DNA of 64,000 bases from Acetivibrio clariflavus DSM 19732 (GTDB lineage: Bacteria > Bacillota > Clostridia > Acetivibrionales > Acetivibrionaceae), in the NCBI RefSeq assembly GCF_000237085.1, contig NC_016627.1, forward strand, positions 1,488,001-1,552,000. Reading direction: 5' to 3'. Positions 1-7,271 of the stretch are shown piece after piece; the first letter of the stretch is position 1, and the number at the start of each line of letters is the position of its first letter. The position numbers were made by a program, and so were the translations under genes. The notes under the pieces are model-generated. The model was given only the letters and a program-made list of their open reading frames with translations. It was not told where the DNA came from and searched no databases.

Positions 1-1
1 A

Positions 2-580
2 GAAATTTGTGAAAAAGCTGCAGAGACCATACGGTTTCTAAAGGACAAATTAAGGATTTATCTTGCCACATCCCTGCCTTTACACATTGCGATGAAAAAG
101 TGCAATCCTGTAAAGAAGTATATAAGTGGCGGGGTATTTGCAAATGGCGGACAGATAGTTGATTTCGGTTTGAACTATAAAGAGGCAGTGGCTATAAAGA
201 AAGAAGCCCTGGAAGTATTATCGGATATACCGAAAATAGGAGTGTATAAAGAGAAAGATTCGGTATATAAAGTGATTGCTTTTAAGAAATATATAACATC
301 AGTCATACAATCAAATTCTAAGCTGAAAGTAACTATTGAGAGGGATATTGCCAATATAACCTCCAATGAAGCAAGTAAGCTGAAGGGAATACTTAAGCTT
401 TGCCAGCTGAATAATTTTGACGAGGATAAAATTTTTGTCATGGGAAACAGTATTACTGATTTGGAAATGATTAATTATTTTAAATATTCTGCGGCTACAG
501 TAGATTCTAAAAGCGAGCTGCTGAAAAAACAAGCCCGGTTCATACTTAACATTGAGCACTTACCCATTTTTATCAAATGA
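2..580 (+). CDS. HAD-superfamily hydrolase-like protein, 5' end outside window
   Basis: An open frame runs from the first complete codon (position 2) to TGA at 578-580, so the start lies upstream of the window. About 192 residues are visible. The C-terminal part carries MGNSITDLEMI, which fits HAD motif IV (a GxxxxD-type Mg-binding loop), and YLATSLP near the window edge could be the Thr/Ser motif II. The catalytic DxD motif I would lie in the missing N-terminus. The first internal ATG, at 92, has no Shine-Dalgarno sequence and lies after motif II, so it is not the true start. Substrate unknown. It converges with the kinase fragment at 672. Confidence 0.7.
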   Translation, partial: EICEKAAETIRFLKDKLRIYLATSLPLHIAMKKCNPVKKYISGGVFANGGQIVDFGLNYKEAVAIKKEALEVLSDIPKIGVYKEKDSVYKVIAFKKYITSVIQSNSKLKVTIERDIANITSNEASKLKGILKLCQLNNFDEDKIFVMGNSITDLEMINYFKYSAATVDSKSELLKKQARFILNIEHLPIFIK

Positions 581-631
581 TTTCAGTTAATTTTCTGTGG
601 CTAAAAATTTTTGGGAGAGATTCGAAACATT

Positions 632-655
632 TCTTTTATAAGAAATTATAAAAGA
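632..655. terminator. AT-rich perfect hairpin between convergent genes
   Basis: TCTTTTATAA, GAAA loop, TTATAAAAGA form a perfect 10-bp stem midway between the HAD gene (+) and the kinase fragment (-). There is no long T-run, so the terminator role rests on position and symmetry only. Confidence 0.4.
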
Positions 656-671
656 TTTGGCAATGGGTGTA

Positions 672-1659
672 TTATATAGTGGCTTGGAATATAAACCAGC
701 CGTCATTAATCGAAAACCGAAACACACCGCCGTATTTTTCAACTATATGAGCCATGCTTTTTGTTCCAAAGCCATGTCCAGGCTCTTTTGATACTGGCAT
801 ACCGTGATGAAAAATCGGCTCTGTCTGATAGCAATTTCGAATATCAAGGCATAGTTTGTTATTTTTCGAAAAGATTCGAAGCTGTATGATGCGTTTATTG
901 ACATCATCTATTTTTTCCGAGGCATGAATGGCATTTTCCAGCACGTTTGATAGTAGGGAGCAAAGCTCAGTGTCGCTCAAAGGGTATGAATCGGGCAGCT
1001 TTACATCCAGAGTCAACCGGATTTTTGACTTTTTTGCCTTAGTAGCAAAAGATGACAAAACGAGATTGGCGGTTTCGTTTTCGCAAAAGCGTACAGGGGT
1101 GATGGCATCTAAGTCAGTCTGTACAGTTTGCAGATATTCTTTGATCTCTTCTATATTTCCGTTTACTGCCATTCTTTGCAAGAGAGCTAAATGATGGCGC
1201 ATATCATGCCGATAAGATGCGGCATTTTGCTGCATTTGGCGTAAAGATTCAAATTCTTTTTGTGCCCGGTTAAATTGGGTATCCAGCATATCTTTTTCTC
1301 TTTGTATGCTAGCCTGCTTTTGAGTTTCGGAATAGTAAAGGAGGACAAAAACAAAATAAAAGGCAGATGTTATAAAAGGCATGAACTGTACGGCTACCCG
1401 TGTACCGCTGTACATAAAGTCAGTGTAAACAGTGGAGGTATACTCGAAAATATAATAAAAAGCCGGCATGACACCAAAAAGCAGACAGGAATTAACAGAG
1501 CGTTCTATCATGTGCTGGACCGATTTTGCCGCATATTTCTGCAAGAAACAGTATATCAAAAATGCAGCAGCAATATAGCCTATATGGTCCATGGAAACAC
1601 TCCCAAAAACTGTACCTAAGGCTGTACCGAACCAGCGGGGAAGCTGATAACACAGAAAG
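672..1659 (-). pseudogene. AgrC-like GHKL sensor kinase, C-terminal fragment (cut by IS110)
   Basis: This is the 3' part of a histidine kinase gene. It holds the last transmembrane segments, a coiled-coil linker, the H-box YRHDMRHH with its phospho-acceptor His, an N-box SNVLENAIHAS and a G-box GHGFGTKS, i.e. a GHKL-type ATPase domain like that of AgrC. The longest ATG-initiated frame starts at 1592, but the coding frame runs on upstream to the IS110 edge. Removing the element (1660-3522) joins this piece to the fragment at 3523-3806 in frame across ACA-TCC-TTT-CTG, giving a 423-residue kinase, a usual length for the family. The gene is therefore insertionally inactivated, unless the C-terminal piece is expressed separately. 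Confidence 0.85.
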
Positions 1660-1829
1660 ACCAGCTAATTAAAGTCAAGAGTTTATAATAAAAATTTTGA
1701 GAAATTTTTTTAGGCTCCTGACGTTAATGAAACGCATGACAACAAGACCACCTAGGTGAGGTAGACATAAAATAGCTGGTCTAAAATAGCAAGTTGCTCT
1801 TTGAAAACTGAACATCAAGTACAGTACTA

Positions 1830-3119
1830 TCAAGCTGCTGTATGCTTTGCTGCAAGCATTTGAGCGTGTTCCTGGGGGCTGCGTAACTGGTAAGGTTTCC
1901 TATCCCTTAGGACAGCAAAGATGATACAAACAAGCTTGCGCATAACAGCTCCCAAAGCTACTTTCTTAGGCTTACTCTGGCATTTTTGTTGGTAGAACTC
2001 CAGCAGCACAGGGTTGCAAGCTGTCTTATCCCGCTTGGTACGGATATTAGCAAGAGCAATTGTGAAAAGCACCCTGCGAAGCAGCCTTGAACCTCTCTTA
2101 GACATCTTGTTCCGTGTGCCGGTAAACTCTCCGGACTGCATGACAGAGGGGTCAACGCCGAAATAAGCAACCAGCTTGCCTGGCTTTTTAAAGGCTGAAA
2201 AGTCTCCAATCTCCGCAAGAATAGTAGCAGCAGAGAGAAGGCCTATACCTGGCAGGCTCTGCAAAAGTTCAAGCGTCAATGCCAGCATGGGCATATCCTT
2301 CGCCATATCTTCAGCAATCAGTAGACGAATGGACTTAAGGACTTTCTCCAGGCTTTCTTCCAAGGTTTTGATCATGGAGATATATACGCCCAGCATAATA
2401 ACATTTGAGGCATTATGAATGCTCAGAGGTGCAAAATCTCTGGCCTTGGAGACCAGAAGCTCATACTTGGCAGTTGACCATTTGAGACTTTTGCGGGATT
2501 TCTTCTGAATCAGTGAAATCAGCTTGTTCCTGTCAGCCTTAAGAATATGGGCAGGAGTAGGATACTCCTCCAGGACAGCCATAGCAGCCTTTGAAAATAT
2601 ATTGGAGAAGACATCCTTGAAGTTAAGCATGAGTTGGTCAACAATACCGGTAAGCCTGTTTTTGTAGGCGGTAAGCTCATCACTCAGTTTGTAGTACTGG
2701 CGACATAGGCTCCTTAGGCACTCAATATCCTCATTGGGGATGTTGGTTGACTTAAGTTCCTGAAATCTATAGAGTAGGGCAATTTTCCGGGCATCCACTT
2801 TATCATTTTTCACTTTTCTGATTCCAATATTTTTGATAGAATCAGTTTGGATGGGGTTTGTTACCGAAACCTCAAATCCAGCTTTACAAAGTGAATGGAA
2901 AAGGATTTTGTGATAGTGCCCGGTGGATTCCATGACTATGAAAGGCCTTGAAGCAAAATCTTTTTCCGTTTTATTAAGCAATTCAACGGCTCTTTCAACG
3001 TCGGTATTGGAATCATGGTGAATCTTCATGCGGGCAACCACTTCATTGGTAGGAGAAAGAATCGCCATTTCACTGAAGAACTTACCCACATCAATTCCTG
3101 CAATGGGTCTGAAATTCAT
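1830..3119 (-). CDS. IS110-family transposase (DEDD recombinase), copy 1
   Basis: A full-length 429-residue IS110-type recombinase. The N-terminal RuvC-like DEDD domain has IAGIDVGK (first Asp), VMESTGHYH (Glu) and KNDKVDARK (the Asp pair). A helical linker follows, then the Transposase_20 domain with LPGIGLLSAATILAEIG and FGVDPSVMQSGEFTG, whose Ser in QSG is the expected catalytic serine. The start ATG at 3119 is preceded by AGGAGG at 3126-3131. No stop or frameshift is seen, so the element may be active. The long leader lies upstream of the gene, as in the IS110 subgroup rather than IS1111. Confidence 0.95.
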   Translation of the reverse strand: MNFRPIAGIDVGKFFSEMAILSPTNEVVARMKIHHDSNTDVERAVELLNKTEKDFASRPFIVMESTGHYHKILFHSLCKAGFEVSVTNPIQTDSIKNIGIRKVKNDKVDARKIALLYRFQELKSTNIPNEDIECLRSLCRQYYKLSDELTAYKNRLTGIVDQLMLNFKDVFSNIFSKAAMAVLEEYPTPAHILKADRNKLISLIQKKSRKSLKWSTAKYELLVSKARDFAPLSIHNASNVIMLGVYISMIKTLEESLEKVLKSIRLLIAEDMAKDMPMLALTLELLQSLPGIGLLSAATILAEIGDFSAFKKPGKLVAYFGVDPSVMQSGEFTGTRNKMSKRGSRLLRRVLFTIALANIRTKRDKTACNPVLLEFYQQKCQSKPKKVALGAVMRKLVCIIFAVLRDRKPYQLRSPQEHAQMLAAKHTAA

Positions 3120-3159
3120 TAAAATGCCTCCTTTTTAAGATTAATGGACTTAAAAGCCT

Positions 3160-3336
3160 CCATTCCTTCCCATGTAAGCAAACAACCTTGCATGTGACAC
3201 GAGGAACCAGCCAAAGAGCTGGCCTCAACCAGCCAAATCATGTAGACTTACCGGAATGGATAAATACTCTTTCTTACGGGTAATCGGCCCGCTAAGGTCC
3301 GTCCCAGGAGGTGAAACACTCACCTTCCAAGTCCGG
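3160..3336 (-). ncRNA. Candidate IS110 bridge RNA, copy 1
   Basis: Inferred by analogy with the IS621 bridge RNA, which lies in the same place and is about 177 nt long. On the transposase strand a TATAAT (3347-3342) is followed, at the expected start distance, by CCGGA-CU-UGGA, which pairs with a downstream UCCA-U-UCCGG. Inside this stem lie a possible left target guide ACCUCCU (3312-3306) and right target guide AAGAAAG (3275-3269). A second domain holds GGCUGGUU (3212-3205), resembling the left donor end AGCTGGT-CT, and UGCAAG (3192-3187), complementary to the right donor end CT-TGTA with one wobble. The boundaries are approximate and the structure is not computed. Confidence 0.6.
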
Positions 3337-3341
3337 AAGAT

Positions 3342-3371
3342 ATTATACATGATTGTCAAGGTTCAGGCCAA
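3342..3371 (-). promoter_or_regulatory. Putative promoter of the IS110 leader RNA
   Basis: The -10 TATAAT is at 3347-3342, with a weak -35 TTGGCC at 3371-3366 (18-nt spacer). A TTGACA at 3359-3354 is only 6 nt from the -10 and cannot serve as its -35. The same arrangement is present in copy 2 (TATAAT at 58143-58138). Confidence 0.45.
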
Positions 3372-3522
3372 CAGTTGCTGGCAAAATGGCTAAGATGTGA
3401 AGCCGGATGATGTGCTTGATGTTTAGAAAAGAATGAAGTTTGAAGTGTTATGTTAACAATGAATTTTAATGGGTCGAACAGTGGCTTCGGTCACTGATTT
3501 AATACAATATTAATTGTACAAG

Positions 3523-3806
3523 GATGTAAATACCGCAGTTAGTGAAATAAGCCATGGACGTTTCAGGTATACCGCAATAAAAACAGCAATAGGTAAATGA
3601 GAAAGCAGGGGATACAATTTATAGGCTATGGTCATACCCCATGTTTTTAAGCAGATTAACTGCAAAGCAAATAACAAAGCAGTCAGGCATCCGACAGCGA
3701 CATAGTTTTTCCGTGTGCGTGGCATTCCTGCGAAGCTTACTGCTATTGCTGTGCCGAACAATAATGTAATATAATAACGGGCTAATGCAATGATAGTTTC
3801 AGGCAT
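3523..3806 (-). pseudogene. AgrC-like sensor kinase, N-terminal fragment (cut by IS110)
   Basis: This is the 5' part of the split kinase gene. It starts MPETIIALARYY and encodes about three hydrophobic segments of the multi-span sensor region. Reading on into the IS adds only L-Y-N before a stop. The start at 3806 lies 4 bp after the stop of the response regulator, so the two genes formed an operon with the regulator first. Joined to 672-1659 across the CT core it gives the intact 423-residue kinase. Confidence 0.85.
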
Positions 3807-3810
3807 TTAT

Positions 3811-4536
3811 TTATTCTTCCTCCATTTGGTAGTTTAGATACTGTTGCTTAACATCCTTTGCTTTTCCCTGGGCAATGGGAACAGAGGCAAGGGTCTGTAA
3901 AATAACCTGATGGTTTTCTATAGTATTTATATATTGCATATTGACAAGATAGGAGCGATGAGTTTTCAGAAAGCACCCATATTTCTGCAGTTTATTGCAA
4001 GCAGTGGAAAAAGACTCGGTGCATTCGATTACCTTTCCGGAAATTAAATGATACAAAACATTTCTTCCGATAACCTCTACATATACAATATTTGAAATAA
4101 ATACTTTTTGAATGCCGTCATTGCTCTTTACAATAATTGCATCCTCTTTTTTTTGTGCCTCTATCTGTTCAAAAAGCTGATCAAAGGTAGAGAACAGCTT
4201 TTCCTTTGAGATGGGTTTCAGTACATAGTTGATGGCTTTCACCGAATAACTTTCCAAAGCAAATTCAGTGGATGAGGTGAAAAATAATATGGGAGCAGTT
4301 TTATCAAAACTACGAATTTCATTTGCTGCATCAATACCTGTAAAACCCGGCATCACAATATCTAAGCAATATATGTCATACTGCTTTCCTTTATTTAAAG
4401 AAGAAATCAGCTCAAATCCGTTGGTAAAAACTGCGTATTCAAAGTTCATATGCTTTGATGATTTATATTCGTTTAAGAGTTCGAGCATATTGAATAAATC
4501 GGTAATATTGTCGTCGCAAAGTGCAATTTGAAGCAT
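3811..4536 (-). CDS. LytTR-family response regulator (AgrA-like)
   Basis: A 241-residue regulator. The receiver domain has the acidic pair in LCDDN near the N-terminus, the phospho-acceptor Asp in YCLDIVMPG, and a conserved Lys in YVLKPIS. The LytTR DNA-binding domain covers about residues 140-235, with VYVEVIGRN and KTHRSYLVN. I choose ATG 4536 over ATG 4542 because GGAGG at 4548-4544 is 7 nt from the former and 1 nt from the latter. Its partner kinase just downstream is broken by IS110, so the regulator is probably an orphan now. The SLH surface-protein genes, transcribed divergently, are the nearest candidate targets; that is inference from position only. Confidence 0.9.
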   Translation of the reverse strand: MLQIALCDDNITDLFNMLELLNEYKSSKHMNFEYAVFTNGFELISSLNKGKQYDIYCLDIVMPGFTGIDAANEIRSFDKTAPILFFTSSTEFALESYSVKAINYVLKPISKEKLFSTFDQLFEQIEAQKKEDAIIVKSNDGIQKVFISNIVYVEVIGRNVLYHLISGKVIECTESFSTACNKLQKYGCFLKTHRSYLVNMQYINTIENHQVILQTLASVPIAQGKAKDVKQQYLNYQMEEE

Positions 4537-5345
4537 GAACATTCCTCCGTCACTTGTATTTTCAAGTATAAGCTTATTCCTTTATATACAATTGAATGCA
4601 TAAATTGGAGGCTATACATTATTTCGTGTCGAAAAAACAATGATTCGTGCAGAAAAAAATTCACTTTCGTTAATAATTGATAAACTTAATCCGTCAAGAA
4701 TTTTATTTCCTGCAAATTAACATATATAGTATTTAGATAATTGGCCAGGTTGCTATAAAAAATTATTAATAATTTAGTATATCAAATCTTGAGGCTTAGG
4801 GTTAACTGTTTTTATTTGGTTCTTCTGTTATAAATTTTTGAGGTTCTTTTTGGGTTAATTGACAATAAAATACTGTATTAAATTTGTAACTTGATGTATG
4901 AAATTATACTAAAAGAAAGGAGAACTTTAAATAAAAATATTACTGTAGTCTTCCGAATGTACAGGGTATAAAATGCGCAGACAGGCTAAAAGAGGTTTTG
5001 TCTGTATGTTAAAAAAATAAAACTGGTATTTGTCATTAAAAGTATTTTTTGCTTATTGCAATTACATATTTATGAATTCCAGCTTGCACATCCTGTATGG
5101 AAATTTATAGTATGGTTATTTTCAGTTTCACTTCAGCTTGTCACATGATAATGCAGAGCTGTTCAATACTTCTTTAAACCAAAAAGAACATGATATTTTC
5201 GCATTTTTTTAAATCTATGTCTTTGTTATATCCTTGTTGCCTGAAACAAGTACAGCGTATTTACTGCATTGCTTTAGGCACTTGTAATAAAACAGATGAA
5301 ATGAGAATTTGCTATGCGTTAAAAAAACTGGAAAGGAAGGTTAAA
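4537..5345. other. Divergent intergenic region, about 800 bp
   Basis: An AT-rich spacer between the response regulator (-) and the surface-protein gene (+). It holds TTGACA at 4859-4864 without a well-spaced -10, a TATACT at 4906-4911 with only a weak -35, and two CTGTT-containing direct motifs at 4804-4810 and 4823-4829 (19 bp apart) that loosely resemble LytTR binding half-sites. An AGGAGA at 4919-4924 is not followed by an ATG. No convincing gene is seen. Confidence 0.4.
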
Positions 5346-7241
5346 ATGAAAAAACGATTTATATCTGTTTTCCTTCTGGTGGCAATGTTGTTCACAATGC
5401 TTCCTATGGAGGTATTTGCTGTATTGAACGAAAGTATGAAAACAAGCGTCAATACAGTTCAGGAGAAAATAAACTTTGAAAATCCCTTTGCGGATGTTAA
5501 GGAAGGCAGCTGGTACTATGATGCGGTGCAGTATTCACGCATCAACGGGTTCTTTAGCGGTACCGGAGCAAACACCTTTGACCCCGACGGGACGATGACT
5601 CGAGGTATGTTTGTCACTGTACTGGGACAAATGGCCGGTGTGGATCAGGATGCATACAAGGGGCAGTCTGCTTTCAGTGATGTAACTGCAGATGCTTACT
5701 ATGCCACTTTTGTAGCATGGGCATCGAAGCACGGCATCGCTGCCGGTGTCGGAAACGGCAAATTTGACCCCGATGGTCTGGTCACTCGGGAACAAATGGC
5801 TGTTTTTTTTGTATGTTACTTTGAAAAGTTTGGAGTGGATTTTGATACCGGAGCCAATATCACAACTGTCCCGGCTGATTTAGACACTGTTTCGCCCTGG
5901 GCACGGGAAATGGTTTTAAAGCTCTGGAACACCGGACTTTTGGCAGGAGACGGTACAAACTTTAATCCTAAAGCCAATGCAAGCCGTGCGCAGGCCGCCA
6001 CACTTTGTATGACTACCGATAAGGCAGTGAAGACTTGGTACAGTGAGCCAGGAATTCCATCCGGAAGAATTAGTATCGATCCGAAAAAAGAACAGAATTC
6101 CGAGGCACCTGATGCTTCCAACGATGATTCCGGCAGTGAAGGCAATAGCGGAAATTCCGGAAGCCAAACAAACACTGGCGGTTCCGACCGTGAAAGCAAT
6201 ACAGGCGGCGGTTCCGGCAGTATAAGCAAGGACAATTATTACAAAGTAACTTTTGTGACTGATTCAACTAGAGAAAATAAGGTATATAAAAAGGGAACTT
6301 TGCTTAGCACCATGCCTGTTCCAGTTCAGCTTCCCGGTAAGGTTTTTCTGGGCTGGTATTATGATGCAGAAAAAACCAAACCGGTAACCGGCAGCGATAA
6401 GCTGAGCAATAATATAACACTTTACGCAAATTTCACTGATGCTGTTGCTTTGGATGAAGGCGGTATACCTAACTTTGTCAGTGCATTGGATCAGGAACCC
6501 GGTTTTACCGTATCATTGAAAAAGAGCAATGGTGCACCGGTTCCAGGGATAGATTTCAAATTCCGCAACATTACTGCTCCCGAAAAAACGCCTGAAGGGT
6601 CGGTTTCAGAGGAAGACATGGCCAATATCGAGAGCGTCAAGGTTGAAGGGGATAAAGGAGTATGGGTTGTCTCGGCAGCAAAAGGAGGATTTACTCCGGG
6701 ACATACTTATCAGATTGAGCTTCTGAAGGATGATGTAATTTATTATGACAGCGCAGAGGCTTTTAATGATTTGAAAGAAATCAACAGCAAATATGATATT
6801 TCCATGGTACGTTTCTTTAACTTCAGCATCGAAAAGGACGGAACCATGAATCTGAAACTTAGTGGAGGCATCAAGTATATTCCTGTGGGTGAGTTGAGTG
6901 AAGCCGATGGTTTGGGACTGATGGAATATGCCGGTCTGTATCTGGCCAGCACCGATAAGCAGGGTAACACCACCTATACCGAAAGCAATGGCAGCGGCAG
7001 TTTTACATACAACGGATCCGAAGATATACAGGTGGGTGACACTGTTGCCGTTTATTCCGGTACTAAACCTACAGAACGTAAGCCTGAAAAGGGTACTAAA
7101 GACAAAACCGATAACGGTGATGTTGCTTATGTGAAAATTGTTAGTATTGATAGCAGTACCTATTATTATGAAGCTGCTGAAGCTGAAGATGTTCTTTTCA
7201 CACCGGATGTGCTGCCCATTGATGTGGATAACGGTGACTGA
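5346..7241 (+). CDS. SLH-domain surface protein, N-terminal part (ends at in-frame TGA)
   Basis: It starts at ATG 5346 behind GGAAGG; the upstream extension to 5190 lacks a ribosome-binding site and would bury the signal peptide. Residues 1-25 are a signal peptide (lysines, a hydrophobic core, then VFA). Three SLH modules follow (about residues 35-230), which bind secondary cell-wall polymer. Then come a Ser/Gly/Asn/Asp-rich linker, one InlB-type B repeat (about 300-360) and a domain of unknown fold. Translation stops after DVDNGD at TGA 7239-7241, but the same frame stays open to 12512. This is probably the anchor half of one 2,388-codon gene broken by a point nonsense mutation. Alone it would be a 631-residue SLH protein without its repeat stalk. 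Confidence 0.85.
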   Translation: MKKRFISVFLLVAMLFTMLPMEVFAVLNESMKTSVNTVQEKINFENPFADVKEGSWYYDAVQYSRINGFFSGTGANTFDPDGTMTRGMFVTVLGQMAGVDQDAYKGQSAFSDVTADAYYATFVAWASKHGIAAGVGNGKFDPDGLVTREQMAVFFVCYFEKFGVDFDTGANITTVPADLDTVSPWAREMVLKLWNTGLLAGDGTNFNPKANASRAQAATLCMTTDKAVKTWYSEPGIPSGRISIDPKKEQNSEAPDASNDDSGSEGNSGNSGSQTNTGGSDRESNTGGGSGSISKDNYYKVTFVTDSTRENKVYKKGTLLSTMPVPVQLPGKVFLGWYYDAEKTKPVTGSDKLSNNITLYANFTDAVALDEGGIPNFVSALDQEPGFTVSLKKSNGAPVPGIDFKFRNITAPEKTPEGSVSEEDMANIESVKVEGDKGVWVVSAAKGGFTPGHTYQIELLKDDVIYYDSAEAFNDLKEINSKYDISMVRFFNFSIEKDGTMNLKLSGGIKYIPVGELSEADGLGLMEYAGLYLASTDKQGNTTYTESNGSGSFTYNGSEDIQVGDTVAVYSGTKPTERKPEKGTKDKTDNGDVAYVKIVSIDSSTYYYEAAEAEDVLFTPDVLPIDVDNGD

Positions 7242-7271
7242 ACCACCGGCTGGAAAGAGAATGGCACATCG

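Larger units (their letters stand above)
1660..3522 (-). mobile_element. IS110-family insertion sequence, copy 1 (1,863 bp)
   Basis: This copy and the one at 56456-58318 are both 1,863 bp and nearly identical, which fixes the ends. On the transposase strand each copy is flanked by a CT dinucleotide (AG on the plus strand, at 1658-1659 and 3521-3522), one of which is the core. There are no long terminal inverted repeats and no longer target duplication, as expected for IS110 elements. The layout is a 403-bp non-coding leader, then a 429-residue DEDD transposase, then about 170 bp of non-coding 3' end. An inverted pair AGACCAGCTA (1658-1667) / TAGCTGGTCT (1773-1782) lies in the 3' end. Excision restores the host kinase frame exactly. 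Confidence 0.93.

Noticed and set aside
175-559. Minus-strand frames inside the HAD-like gene
   Set aside because: Shadow frames without ribosome-binding sites or recognisable domains.
3342-3359. TTGACA and TATAAT only 6 nt apart in the IS110 leader as a promoter
   Set aside because: The spacing is far too short for sigma-A; the TTGACA is probably coincidental and a weak TTGGCC at 18 nt is the better -35.
5190-5345. Upstream start (ATG 5190) for the SLH surface protein
   Set aside because: No ribosome-binding site, and it would place 52 residues before an evident signal peptide starting at 5346.
7239-7241. TGA as a selenocysteine codon in the surface protein
   Set aside because: No SECIS-like hairpin is evident right after it, and the family is not a redox protein; a nonsense mutation is simpler.
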